A stretch of DNA of 64,000 nucleotides from Diphasiastrum complanatum (Eukaryota > Streptophyta > Lycopodiopsida > Lycopodiales > Lycopodiaceae). Shown in pieces: positions 46,102-57,426 of the stretch. Position 1 is the stretch's first letter; every line of letters begins with the position of its first letter. The translations under genes and the position numbers were made by a program. Where the stretch lies: contig CM055095.1 in assembly GCA_029204225.1 (NCBI GenBank), positions 43,332,862-43,396,861 of the forward strand, given 5' to 3'. A model generated the notes under the pieces. It was not told where the DNA came from. It did not search any database and was given only the letters and a program-made list of their open reading frames with translations.

Positions 46102-47380
46102 TCAGCTCCCTCTCAAAGCATGATAGCTTGATGACTCCAAGATTGCTCCTCTGTCTCTCAAAAAGTCTAGGGCTTTTGTAAAAATGTCAGTAACCATGTC
46201 TTTTGTTCCGATGAAGGTGGTTTGCAGCATCTTCTTCTCAATCAGATCCTTGACCAAGTGGTACTTGATCGCGATGTGTTTCGTCCTTGAGTGGAACACA
46301 AGATCTTTTGTTAGATGTACTGCATATGTGTTATCCATCTGCAAATCCAGAGGCTCATTCCTTGTTTCGCCCAATTCGTCCAGGAACTATCTGAGCCAAA
46401 TTATTTCATTGGCCATCTTTGTTGATGCAACGTACTCTGCTTCACAGGATGACTGAGTCACAATATTCTGCTTCTTGCTGACCCAGAGAATTGCCGCTCT
46501 TGACGCGATGGTGCATCCTCTTGACACGCTTTTACAATCGTCCTTGAGGGATGCCCAGCTAGCATCACTTTAGGAGAACTATGCATCACGACAATAACAC
46601 AAGCCATAATCTCTCATTAATTGAAGATATTGCAAAATTCATTTTGCAATCTTCCAATGTGTCGAGTCTGGATTCGTACAGAATTGGCTCATCCTGAACA
46701 CTGCATAAGCAATGTCAGGGTGTTTGTTGTCTACAAGGTACATCAGCAAACCTATCAGCTTCCTATAAGGTGTGAGCTACATTTGTTCTCTCTCTTCTTC
46801 AGTCCTTGGACAATCATTGTTTGTCAGCACCATTCCTGCGAGCATTGGAGTATTCGCTCCTTTGCAATTCAGCATCCCAAAATCCTCTAGGATTTTCTGG
46901 GTGTATCTGGACTGGTGAAGGTACAACTTATCTCCCTCATAGTCCCTGTCGATTTGCAAGCCAAGATAACACCTAGCTTCTCCCAGATCCACAATCTCGA
47001 AATGTTTCGAGATGTCTGTCTTCACTTCAGCAATCAACTTCTCACTCTTGCAGAGTTTCAAAGTGTCATCCACATATACATCCACAATGATGATCTGCCC
47101 ATTTGTGACTCTGACATACACATTGGAATCAGCCAATGGTGGCTTGAATCCTAATGATTTCAGGGCTTGATCCTTCTTCTTGCACCATTGTCAAGCTGAC
47201 TGTTTCAGACTGTAGATACTTCTATACATTCTGCATGCATAATTAGGAAGTCAATTTGAGACATATCCTGGGATTGATCCATGTAGACTTCTTCGTCTAA
47301 CTCACCATGCAAGAAGGCTGTCTTCTTGTCCACAATGTGGATCCTGAGGTCATAAGCAGCTGCACATGATCACACTGAAA
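46102..47380 (-). pseudogene. Copia B reverse transcriptase (C-terminal part) and RNase H
   Basis: It begins with a decayed 'DKKTAFLHGELDEEVYM' near 47330, continues with 'VDVYVDDTLKLCKSEKL', 'ISKHFEIVDLGEARCYLGLQ' and 'YTQKILEDFGMLNCKGANTP' (47136-46777), and ends with RNase H phrases 'VHLTKDLVFHSRTKHIAIKY' and 'GTKDMVTDIFTKAL' (46374-46102). The YVDD active site is present, but RNase H is interrupted by stops. The N-terminal RT half is absent. Confidence 0.88.
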
Positions 47381-48064
47381 GGCCCACATATGTCAGAATG
47401 CACTAAGTCCATAATCTTGGTCGTTCTGTAGGAGTCTGACAAATGGAGTGCATGATATCTTACCCTTCAGACATGCATCACAGGTAGTCGAACTAGTTGC
47501 ATTCGAGATTTTGACCCCTGCTATTGCTCCATGATGGCTTGCTTGGTAAAGTGTCATTGAGTTCATGTGGCATAGTCTCATGTGCCACAAAGTGTCTGGC
47601 GAATCATCATGAGTCTGATGCACCTGATCAGCAAGCAGACGTACCTTCAGGTGATATAGATTATTTCTTCTGCCTTGAGTGATCAGGAAACTGCTACTAG
47701 CATCAATCATGTTGCATGCTTTGTCAGAAAACGTCACACGCATACCTGCATCAGCTATTCTTGTCACAGAAAGCAAGTCTTGCTGCAGTGTAGGCATGAA
47801 CAGAACGTCTTCGAGTCATCTGTCTCTGCCATTGGTGTTGAGCCACAGTGAACCAATATCGTTCACTTGATGTTTGGATCCATCTCCAAGAGCTATGAAT
47901 CTTGAAGGATCAACACTTTTGAAATCAGACATTATTTGTCTTAATGTCACAAAGTGTGAGGTGGCTCCTGAATCTAGGATCACCTCATGTGTGTCAGATA
48001 TCGACGCTACACACACGTCTTCACAAATATAGACGGTCGAACAATTTCTGTTCGATCTCGACAT
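47381..48064 (-). pseudogene. Copia B protease and pre-integrase domain
   Basis: Protease: 'EVILDSGATSHFVTLRQIM' with its catalytic Asp intact. Pre-integrase: 'LWHMRLCHMNSMTL' and 'CDACLKGK', the His/Cys finger preceding copia integrase. A short integrase start (Asp-Ile-Cys-Gly-Pro-like, shifted frame) follows near 47390 and then RT sequence begins. The frame differs from gag, so a frameshift lies near 48030. Confidence 0.88.
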
Positions 48065-48992
48065 AGGATGAACTGTTGTTGTTCTCCCGTTTGTTCTGTG
48101 CTGATTTGTTCCTCGGGTTCAAATGACGATCGATGGCTGCGTGACCCTTCTTGTGGCAGTGGATACACTCAATCTTTGGATTGAGCCAGCATGTGTCAAC
48201 TGTGTGTCCATTTGGTCTGCATCTCATGCATGTCTTCTTTTCTCCACCTTGTTGTTTCGACTTCCCTTTGCTCTTCCAGTTGCCTTTCCCCTCTGCTTGT
48301 TGATCACGATCTTGCCTTTGATTCGACTCCCTCTTAGGCTTGAATTATTTCCTGGATTTTTCTTTGTTGCCGTAGAGGGCCTATTCAGAACCATCATTGT
48401 GATCAAGGTGTTCTCTAGCCTCGACTTCCTCTCGAATCTCGACAATTGCCTTTTCGAGGGCCATTGTAGGGCCTTTCGCGAGCAGAGCTCTGGTTGTCTG
48501 GAAAGATTTGGGTAAGGCTCTCAACATGTAAGTAAGCTGCTTCTTTGTTGACACTGCGTTCTCTGCTCCAGAGTTATGTAGTGATATAAATAGATCCTTC
48601 ATCTTTCTTACAAAAGAAGTGAGGTCTTTCCCATCCCACTGTAGATTTGTCAGCTGATATTTCAGCATCATTATTTGACTTCTTGATTTCGTTTGAAATC
48701 TCGTGAGCAGTGTATCCCACATCTCCTTAGCTTTGGAGAGTCTAGCTAGGTCAAGTGTGAGACTATCTTCAATGGATAAAGATAGCAAGGCTACTGCTTT
48801 GTCATTTTTCTCCCTCCACTCACGTAGCTCTTTGCCTAATGTCATAGGCATTTCTTTTGTGCCATCCACCCAAGGGAGTAAATGTTCACCCTTGAGTATC
48901 AATGATGTCTTAGCTTTTCAGGCTAGAAAGTTAGATCCTGAAGAATCTAGAATTGTACAGATCTTGCCCTGTATGCTACTGATTGAGGCCAT
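48021..48992 (-). pseudogene. gag: Copia B gag with two zinc knuckles
   Basis: From an ATG at 48992 the frame reads 'MASISSIQGKICTILDSSGS', 'EHLLPWVDGT', 'KEMWDTLLTRFQTKSRSQIM' and 'QLTYMLRALPKSFQTTRAL', a copia capsid, with one stop near 48381. A basic linker leads to knuckles 'CMRCRPNGHTVDTC' (perfect C-x2-C-x4-H-x4-C) and 'CIHCHKKGHAAIDR', whose last Cys is Arg. Two knuckles are less common than one in copia gag. Confidence 0.9.
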
Positions 48993-49090
48993 TGATTTTG
49001 AAGTGTGTTCTCTTGTTGATGGGTGTTTGTTTGAATGCTTGGCCTCATGGATCTGATAGCCTTTGGCTATGTCAAATTATGACAAGGTAG

Positions 49091-49102
49091 GCTCTGATAC
49101 CA
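49091..49102 (-). other. Copia B primer-binding site
   Basis: The minus strand reads TGGTATCAGAGC exactly, one base from the LTR end CACATCA. Confidence 0.92.
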
Positions 49103-49103
49103 T

Positions 49104-49937
49104 TGATGTGAATGGCAGTCGCATAAAACATAGCAATTCGGATGGATTTCATATATGATTGTTGGTTATTGCCAGTTGTATCATTCCTACAGTCCTCTAG
49201 AATGTAGACATACATTGTTGTACTACGTTAACAAATTAATGTAGCATTCAACAAAATTCAAACCAAGGTGCGGAATTTTATGAACAAGTGAATCAGACAC
49301 ACGAATAGCAGCAGACTAATTTACATTCAAGATCGGACAAGATAAGAGTGAAATATGCACAACCTACAAAATCATCTATTGATTCTTCTGATTCTTCAAG
49401 CACTGCATGTAGATCCACGCAGTGCGTTGGCGTGAGAGAAATACAGTTCTCCCATGAGTAATGTCTCGCTTACTAGCGGACTTGTGGATCTACATATCCT
49501 ATGTAGAATTGTCTCGCACGCAGGCGAACGCGTATCCTGTGTTTTTCGTCTTCTTGCTTACTAGCATTAGACTACTTAATGTGTGTATATCAAGTATCAT
49601 CCAAAAAGTATATAGTCGCATCGTATAACTTCTAGATTAGAGTGATTAAACATCTACAACTAATCACAAATTATAAGAATGGCATATAGCCATGACCTAG
49701 AGTGTATCTGTTGATGTCATGCTATCAGATCTGTACTTCTGGGTACTTGCATGATCTCGCTGGTCCTTTTTGGAGCGTGAGGGCAGAAAAAGATGTCGCG
49801 ACGTTTTTCGTGTCGCTTCGAGTCGTTTGACTTTCTTGTCGTCTGACTTTTGCGAAAAAATTTCTTTTGCGAATTTTTCGTGTTCGTGTCTTTTCGTCAG
49901 GGTGTTCGCGTGAACAGAACGTTAGTGATAGAAATCA
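49104..49937 (-). repeat. Copia B 5' LTR
   Basis: It aligns with the 3' LTR over its whole length, including the shared blocks GCACTGCATGTAGAT, CGCTTACTAGCGGACTTGTG and TTTTTGGAGCGTGAGGGCAG. The 63-bp size difference comes mainly from indels near the outer end. Confidence 0.9.
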
Positions 49938-50456
49938 CGGTCGATCTGATTACATAGCCAAGCATTAAGCAACAAAACATCAGAAGAATAATTTGTCGTG
50001 AACAGCTAGACAAATTATTAGTCGCGAATGATTCGCGAAGAGCTAGACTGATCTCGACTAATAATTAGTCGCGAATTGGTCACAAAAGGCAAGACTTTGA
50101 GCAATAAGAGAGTCAGACAGAATGTAGAAAAACATAGCAAATTGACACAAATCTGAACGCAGAACAAAACAGAGCTATTATCAGATTAAGTATAGCAAAA
50201 TATACATGTCAATAATGTTGTGGAGCACAAGACAATAGCAGACGAAACCGCATGCTCTACAAAGCTAATTCAATCTTAAAAGCTATGAACCTGTTACTGA
50301 CAACACAAAAGAATCAATGCGCAAGGCATCTACTTTGTCTATCTCTGATAAGTTTCTGATGCTATTATTTTCACACACACTCTCTCTCTCTCCTTCGACT
50401 TTCCCAACATGGTATTAGAGAAGACAACGTGACCCGTGCCCCACTTTGAGGGGGAG

Positions 50457-50692
50457 TGTTGGAATGGCAAAGTGGAGCCACAACCCACGCTCAAAGAAAT
50501 CCCATAAGTAGAAGTGGGACTTTGTTCAAAGTGGATATAAGTGGTAAATGTCCAAGTGTTTAATGTCCCATGGTACCAGCCCTTTTGGGGTCAAAGGGGA
50601 ATGATGGCGGATGACTAGGGGTGGGGATGGGATCCCGCACGCGGCCCGCAGACTCAGAGTTTGTAGTTTGTCTGCTATCGACAAACTCTGAG
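50457..50692 (+). repeat. TRIM-like LTR, plus orientation
   Basis: Inverted match to 50989-51243: about 13 differences in 200 aligned bases by eye. It has a TATA-like GGATATAAGTGG at about 50532. Confidence 0.7.
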
Positions 50693-50774
50693 TCTGCGGG
50701 CCGCGTGCGGGATCTCATCCCCACCCCTAGTCACCCGCCATCATTCCCCTTTGACCCCAAAAGGGCTGGTACCA
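50571..50774. repeat. 94-bp near-perfect palindrome
   Basis: Arms 50571-50664 and 50681-50774 are inverted repeats with two mismatches and a 16-base spacer. The arms include CGCACGCGGCCCGCAG and its complement. It could extrude as a long GC-rich hairpin and arises where the two TRIM-like LTRs meet tail to tail. Confidence 0.92.
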
Positions 50775-50911
50775 GGGGACAAGGGTACATTGTCTACAAT
50801 GAGCTTATATGTGGGTTCTGTTATAGTCTCCATTTGCTTATGGGATGAATGCACTCTTTTTTATGCCTTTTCGGACGCAGCTGCTTTGTGCGTAGCTTGC
50901 ATCCTCCAACA
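50652..50911 (-). repeat. TRIM-like LTR, minus orientation (inner)
   Basis: The element strand starts TGTTGGAGGATGC after a polypurine tract. Its first part differs from the outer LTR, but from the ATATAAG box onward it matches, so it looks recombinant. Confidence 0.6.
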
Positions 50912-50988
50912 CCCCCACTCAAGCGAGCACAAGGCGAAGGAAACTCCCACTTGCTCGTTCAGGACCATAACACTTGCTCTGATACCAA

Positions 50989-51243
50989 CTCAGAGTTTTT
51001 CGGTAGTGGAGAGCGGTCCAGTAGACGATGTGGCACGTCGTGCGTGCCTGCGGGCCGCGTGCGGGATCCCATCCCCACCGCCTAGCCACCCACCGTCATT
51101 CCCCTTTGACCCCGGAAGGGCTAGTACTAGGGGACATTAAACACTTGGACATTTACCACTTATATCCACTTTGAACAAAGTCTCACTTCTACTTATGGGA
51201 TCTCTTTGAGCGTGGGCTGTGGCTCCACTTTGCCATTCCAACA
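50989..51243 (-). repeat. TRIM-like LTR, minus orientation (outer)
   Basis: The element strand starts TGTTGGAATGGCAAAGTGG at 51243 and ends AAAACTCTGAG next to the primer site. It contains an internal hairpin GGCACG-TCGTG-CGTGCC near 51030. Confidence 0.7.
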
Positions 51244-53225
51244 TTGAGTGCTTTGCTCGTGTCTTTACTTGTATTAGCCATTGATGATTTCATCTTTGGT
51301 TTCTTGGTAGGTACTAACTTTTGGGAGGTTTGTATCCTCTATTTTGCTTCTAGGCGTTTCCGTAGTTCTTCTCTCAGTTGAAATTCCAGTCTTGTCGATG
51401 CTCTTTCCTCGATGGGTTGCACAAATCTTGGTTATCAGTTTTCAAGGGAATGGACTCATCGACAAATTAGTGGTAGAAGCAGACTTGGGGGGATGGGTTG
51501 GATAGGGACTTGGTGGAAGGATGAAGGAACCGATAGTTCTACAGTTGCAACCTTGGACCCTTGCAAAGTCGAGCTTTGGCCACCACTTGCTGGGTGAGGA
51601 GCTCGCTTTATTCTGCTGGTTCATGGTTGTCTTCATCTTTTTCTTTTCTGCAGCTATTTCTTCATTTGATCCGTTACTTTTGGATCTCTTCGGGCTTCAT
51701 AGGAGGGGATTCAACTATCATTGCTCAAGAGAGTTTCTTTTGATCAAGATCAATCTGACTCCATTGTTGCTTAAGTTGTGTCTTTTCCTCTTTGGCTTCG
51801 TTGCTTTGTTTCTTTTTGCTACTTTGCATGCTTCTTAGATCTTCTTTTGGCTAATCAACCATTGTAGGTGGTACTTGGTCTCCGCAAGACATTTGCAATG
51901 ATCTCTTAGCCACTTCGGTAAAACTATCAGGCTTTGAAAAAATTGGGGATTTCTCAGATGAACATTGGTATAATGGCAAACAGACATATGGAAGGTAGGG
52001 TGGTGGTGGTGGTGACAACAATAGATGGTGTGGGCGATAGGCATGAGAATAATCATGATAATGGGTGACATCATCCAAATGTGGAGTACATTTTGACATA
52101 TAGGCAAAAGACATTCCCTCCTTCAAAGACAACAAGTAATATGGCTACACTGCAATCAAATATAAGCACCAATTCATAAATTCAATAAGCGAATTCAATA
52201 ATGGAGCACACAATAAATGACAGTTGGTGGGCAATCAAAAGAATGCATCTAAGTAGTCATCTTAAGTGCCACGGTAAAAGTGCTATTGAACATGACATGT
52301 GCAACAAACCAATATCAACTACTATAGCACTTTGCTTCTTTGGAAAAAGAAAACATGTGAATGATGAGACCAACCAAATGATGTGGTTTCGTGCAAATAA
52401 TGTGTCTTGCACACGAACCTTTAATAACAATATTATGCGTCATCCAAGACAGGTATGAAATGTTTGGTCTATGCAAACAAGTACCAATGCAAAAACAAGA
52501 GAAACTGGACCTCTTAAATAGTGGTGGTCATTAATGTTGAAAGTACAATACTAAGGACCATAAATGGATCTTTGAATGATCCACAAGGTTGATTGTGTGC
52601 TTGATTAACAATCTATCAGATACTAGTCAACCAAAAACAAGATCTAGTTTAGCAGCTTGATAGAAAACAAGTAGAGACAATCAAAGCATGTATCATAAAC
52701 TGAAATCCAACTTCACACGTGTGAAAATGAGGTTGTTGTACAGCCTGTAGACAGAGGTTAATGTGTGCCAAAGCTGAGTTTCATTGGAATCAATCACTAT
52801 CATCATACAATGAGAGAAAATCCGAGTTTCTCCTTGAGGCTCCAAAAAGTTTCTATCTCCTCACTATGGAGAATGGAAATACATAGTAAAAGGACTTCCT
52901 TTGCAAAGTTAGGTGAAAATCCAGGATGTAATAAGGAAGTAGACTCAACTTTCTTGACCTAAAGTGAAAACCCTAGCCTAGATCCAAAAGTCATGCTTGG
53001 TAGGTGCATGGTAGGTACAAATCTCATCATAAATCAAGGTCTAGATCCTACAAAGTAGGAATCACTACCAAATGGACACAACCACTTCTCTTGACTCGTG
53101 GTAACCTACATTAGGTGTGGATTGACAAGTGGCATTTTGGCCATACAAGTGACTAACAAAACAATATTGACAACATATACAATATTCTACATGGCTAGAT
53201 TTGCCAATGTAGGCAATTTTTCACA
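51244..53225. other. Unassigned stretch, probably including copia C 3' LTR
   Basis: No gene was recognised. Its right edge should be the start of the copia C 3' LTR (TGTGAAAAATTGCC on the minus strand, at 53225), but no partner for it was found. A His-rich minus-strand stretch near 51990-52020 comes from a (GGT)n run. Confidence 0.35.
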
Positions 53226-53269
53226 CTCCTCCTCAAATCTAGCCTTGGAAACAACAATACTTTTATCAA

Positions 53270-54554
53270 TCACTCCGAAGATCTAAGCTTGACAAGTGAA
53301 TCTTTAGGTAAAGATTTAGTAAACAAATCAGTCAAGCAACTTGATGATGACACGTGTTGGAGCTTGATCTCTTTGGCTTGCACTTTCTCCCTCACGAAAT
53401 GATGAGCAATCTCAATGTGTTTGCTCCTTGCATGGAATGTAGGATTAGTTGCAAGTGATTGGGCTGATTGGTTGTCAAAATGTCAAGGCCTTGTACTCGG
53501 ATTCTGTGGAAGATAAGGAGATGGTATCTTGCCTTTTGGAAAGCCATGATACTACTCCATCACATGGAAAGGTGGCAAAAGCACTTGTTGATCTTCTATC
53601 CACTTTGCCATTTGCAAAATCCGAGTCACTATAGGCTCTTAAGCCAAATTTAGTCCCTCTATACAAAATGCTAAAATTCTTGGGAAATGTATCTAAGAAC
53701 TCGTTTGGCCATCTTCCAATGTGAAACTAGAGGACTTTGCATGAATTGGCTTAACTTTCCAACGCTATAACTAAGATCAAGTCTAGTTATAGTTAAATAA
53801 ATCAAGGAGCCAATAAGCCTTCTATATAATGTGATGTCCTCAAAGGATGCTTCATCACCATCAATAGATGCTTTTACATGTTGCTCCATTGGTGTCTCAA
53901 TGCCGTTACAATTCTTCATTCCAAATCTATCTAGGATGGATGTAGCATATTTAGATTGACAAATAAAGCTAAAATCACATCCTCCAATAACCTCTATTCT
54001 AAGAATGAAGCTTAATAGGCCGAGATCTACCATCTTAAACTCTTTGCGAAAGCAATTTTTACATCTCTAATTCCATCTAGATCGTTACCACTCAAGATAA
54101 TGTCATCTACATACAAAACAAGAATAATGATCTTGCCATCATGAAATTTTATGTGCAATGGTGGATCATAAGCACTCATTACAAAATTGATGGAAATGAG
54201 AAAAGAGTTTAGCCTAGAGTACCACGCTCTAGGTGCTTGTTTGAGCCTATAAAGTCTTTTCTTCAAGAAACACACCTTTCCTTCATGCTTTGCCTTGATG
54301 AAGCCCTCGGGTTGCCTCATGTAGATCTCTTCTTGCAAATAACCATTGAGGAAAGCATTTGTGAAATCAAGTTGGAATAGCTCCCAATTGAAGGTTGTAG
54401 CAAGACTAATGATCAACCTGATAGTAACAAGCTTAGCCACAAGAGCAAAAGTCTCATCATAATCAATGCCTTTGGTTTGTAAAAAACCTTTGGCTACAAG
54501 TATAGCTTTATGCTTACTTATTGATCCATCTTCATTATACTTCAATCTAAACAC
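53270..54554 (-). pseudogene. Copia C reverse transcriptase and RNase H
   Basis: RT: 'KWVFRLKYNEDGSISKHKA', 'DYDETFALVAKLVTIRLIIS', 'QEEIYMRQPEGF', 'YRLKQAPRAWYSRLNSFL' and 'LVLYVDDIILSGNDL' (54554-54033). A frameshift leads to 'YATSILDRFGMKNCNGIETP' and 'LIGSLIYLTITRLDLSYSVG' (54033-53671). RNase H: 'AYSDSDFANGKVDRRSTSAF' and 'SLSSTESEYKAL', then a jump to 'DNQSAQSLATNPTFHARSKH' and 'CLTDLFTKSLPKDSLVKL'. About 45 residues that normally lie between STESEYKA and DNQSA are missing (junction near 53475). Confidence 0.9.
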
Positions 54555-54569
54555 CCACTTGCAATCAAG

Positions 54570-55398
54570 TGGTTTCTTATTGCCTCACCCCAAAATGGTT
54601 TGGATAGAGAAGCATCTAGCCTTAAGGCCTTAGCACACTCACAAAGAGACCTATTTCTCCTCTCACTCACTCCATTTTGTTGAGGGGTGTATGGACATGA
54701 CAACTCCCTCTTTATGCCATTAGAACTACAAAAGTCAATCAACTTATTGGAGATATATTCACCTCCATTATCACTCCTTAATACCTTAATCTCGGTACTA
54801 AGTTGATTTTCTACCAGAGTCTTGAACTTTACAAAAGAATCATACACCATTGATTTGCTAGACAAGAGATACATCCAACAATATCTAGACACTTCATCAA
54901 TGAAGATTACATAATACTTGGCACCACCATTAGACTCATTGCAGCATCCAATTTATAAAGGCCACAGTTACTATCTCTATAACCCTTCACCACCACTTTA
55001 TAGTTGTGGTTCATATCCCTCATAAGGCATCCATCCTTGACAAATTCAACCTTAAGATGTTGATTTGCCATTACACCAACAGAAAGCAAACTCTTTTTGA
55101 GTCCAGGAACATAAAGCACATTAGGGATGTTCTTGATTTTACCATCAGGAAACTGTACAGGTACATTGCCCACACCCTGTATTTGGCATTCCTCCCCATT
55201 GGCTTGAGTGACCTTATTCCCATCATGGATTGGTGAGAATTTCTCAAACCAATCACGTTTCCGGGTCATATGCCTTGTGGCACCTAAATATATGAACCAT
55301 TTGGCACCATCATCAACTTGGGATGCCAATGCCGATGAGAAGACACTTGTCTCGTCATCTTCTCCATCATCTTTGGTAATGTTTCCTTGTTGAGTCAC
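54570..55398 (-). pseudogene. Copia C protease and truncated integrase
   Basis: Protease reads 'WFIYLGATRHMTRKRDWF', where the family has Asp-Ser-Gly; both Asp and Ser are changed, so it could not cleave. A normal linker 'LYVPGLKKSLLSVG' follows. The pre-integrase finger and first integrase Asp are gone (junction near 54930). The core resumes with 'FIDEVSRYCWMYLL', 'LRSDNGGEYISNKLIDFCSS' (second Asp) and 'PQQNGVSERRNRSLCE' (Glu). Integrase ends at 'PFWGEA', and RT 'CKWVF' begins within about ten codons, so the integrase C-terminus and RT start are deleted. Confidence 0.9.
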
Positions 55399-55419
55399 TT
55401 TTCTCGCCTTTATGTCCGC

Positions 55420-56251
55420 TTTCTTCTTCTAACATTCGCGTGCCCAATGACCTGGTTTGTGGCAATAGTAACATTTGCCTTTCTTCTTCTTTTTTCCTTT
55501 TGATGACGACTCTCCCTCGTCATCATCATCCTTGGATTTTTTTGGGAACCCTTTTCCATCCTTTCTGCTTGCCTTTAGCAAGGAAGGCTTGATCCTCCTG
55601 TGGCGTTTGCCTTGACTTCACCGCTTCGTGACGCTGCTCTTCCTACAACATGATTCCGTGGAAGTCTTCAAAAGTAGGCAATCTCTCCCTCGAAGCAATG
55701 CCACTCACAAACATCTGTAGCCCTTCCGAGACACCGCTCATTGTGGTACGTACCAATTCAACATCCCTGATTGGTTCTCCAATCGCCACAAGTTGATCTC
55801 TCAGCTCCTTTATCCTTGTGAAGAAAGATCCCACTGATTCGCTTTCTTCCATCCTTACCATGTTCAATCTCGACTTCAAGAACATGGCCTGAGCTGGATT
55901 GCAAGTTTGAAATTGCATTCTAAGAGCTTCCTAAGCTCCCCTAGCCATCGTGGCATCACTTATATGAGTGATTACATGGTCTTTCACTAAAAGATTGATT
56001 AAGGACAATGCTCTCTACGCTTTTTTATCAAAGGCTCTCATATCACCTGGAGTGGTATTTGGTCAAATTTCAATACCTGCCACAATCTCCCATAACTCTT
56101 TCTCCATCAAAATGCCCTTTATTTTGAATTTCCAGATGTTGTAGTTAGAAGCCCCATCAAGTTTGCTTGCATCGCCCAAAATTGCCTCATTGATGTTTGT
56201 GCTATAGGCTATAAAACGTAAGCCGAAGCCAATCGTGATGTCAGAAATCAC
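55420..56251 (-). pseudogene. gag: Copia C gag with zinc knuckle
   Basis: The minus strand reads 'LDGASNYNIWKFKIKGILME', 'KELWEIVAGIEI', a stop, 'HVITHISDATMARGA' with a stop in place of Trp, 'MQFQTCNPAQAMFLKSRLNM' and 'ESVGSFFTRIKELRDQLVAI', a copia capsid. A Lys-rich stretch and the knuckle 'CYYCHKPGHWAREC' (perfect CCHC) follow near 55470. The first in-frame ATG is at 56251. The residues after it ('ISDITIGFGLRFIAY') are unlike other gag starts, so the true start may be further in. Confidence 0.87.
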
Positions 56252-57425
56252 AAATAATGACCTACAATTTTTGGCTTACCAGGCCACCCGCCACTCTTTC
56301 GCCAAATTGAAAGCCAAATTGGCGTCGCTTTTCGAAATGCTTTTCGTCACCAACTACCAACTATCTGCCCAGTGGAATGGTGAAATCACTTCTGGTGCGC
56401 TTCGAACACTTTCTCCACGTCAATCACTCTGTTTTGGTGTACCGTACTTGTAGGTACAGTCAGGGTGCCCTTCGTTTGGAGGCTATAGCCTTTCGTTTGG
56501 CCAAAATAGGCTAAAAGAGGTGAAAATAAGGGCAATTTGGATTTTTCAATTTTTTCTTCAGTGTGAAGAAACTTCACCTTTCAAAAACTTGAAACCCAAC
56601 AATTTTTTTCAGATTGAAGATTTTTAATAAAGTTGCAATGCACTTTGCACTTCAGACTCCTTCAGGCTTTTTCACATGCATCCCAACGGTGGCCCTTGAT
56701 CCTATGGCCTATATTCCTCCATTTTTCATCATAGATCTTCAATAGGCATGATCCGATGGTCGAGGTTCCTTCAACACGCTGAAATGGATTCCTTGCAAGT
56801 GCTAGACCCCTCCAAACGCAATGGTAGTTGCGCGACTGGGCGCGCGCGAGGTCTGCCTGACTCCTTCACTCTCCAAGCTCCCTTGGCTATGGCATCCTCA
56901 CGGGTTTTCTGGCTGCTAATCGCGATCCAGCTCTCTATCTGATCCACAGCCTTCCACGGCCTCTTACAGGCTGATTCTCCTTACTAGGGCGCCCTTCCTC
57001 AGCAACTTACAGCTCTGAAAAAGTCCTCCTACAAGGAGATATCCACGATTTTGCACTTTGAAACCCTAGCAGCTTTGAAGAGAAGGATATATTGGGCTTT
57101 ACTCAGGCTTTCCCTGAGCTTTCACTAGCAGCTCCTATATGGCTGAGGTTGCCCTACAACAAGCAATATTTTGCTCCAAGCCGCTCTTCAAACGGTGTTC
57201 GATTGGATTCAAACCAATCACACATACCAAGCAATCCTTCAGAAGATTTTCAGCTTCACTTTCTGCTTGCCCTCTGATTCAGCTAACAATCCTCTGCCTC
57301 TAAATCTTCTTACAGTTTTGAGTTATTCCACGAATCTCCACAGACTCGGGTTTGTGCTTCCTAGCCAACAAACCGTCGTGAATTCGCAGCTCTCTGTTCT
57401 TGTCCGGTGATTCAAGCCACCAAGA
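56252..57425 (-). other. Copia C untranslated leader
   Basis: About 1.2 kb between primer site and gag, unusually long. It shares CTAGGGCGCCC, GTCCTCCTACAAGGA and AAACCCTAGC blocks with 39650-40398. A short GCGCGCGC run lies near 56838. Confidence 0.55.
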
Positions 57426-57426
57426 G

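Larger units (their letters stand above)
45195..49937 (-). mobile_element. Copia element B with both LTRs, internally deleted
   Basis: Two similar LTRs (45195-46091 and 49104-49937) flank, in element order, a primer site, gag, protease, pre-integrase domain, then directly the second half of RT and RNase H. The interior is about 3.0 kb, against roughly 4 kb or more usual for the family, because integrase core and RT start are missing. The first 137 aligned LTR bases show 13 mismatches, so the insertion is old. No matching 5-bp flanks were found (ATTGC on the left, CGGTC on the right). Confidence 0.92.
50410..51243. mobile_element. Two short LTR units, tail to tail (TRIM-like)
   Basis: A plus-strand unit has a primer-like TGGTATTAGAG (50410), a polypurine TTTGAGGGGGAG (50445-50456) and an LTR starting TGTTGGAATGGC at 50457. 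A minus-strand unit has an LTR (50989-51243, ending CCATTCCAACA), a perfect primer site (50976-50987), an interior of about 75 bp with no gene, a polypurine tract (50912-50923) and a second LTR (50652-50911). Such tiny interiors with only primer sites are the hallmark of TRIM elements. The two 3' LTRs point at each other and share about 40 bp. LTR 3' ends read CTCTGAG, not the usual CA. All proteins would have to come from other elements. Confidence 0.65.

Noticed and set aside
50976-50987. Possible tRNA gene fragments at GCTCTGATACCA sites (also 12627, 49091, 57427)
   Set aside because: Each is a retroelement primer-binding site next to an LTR end, not part of a tRNA gene.
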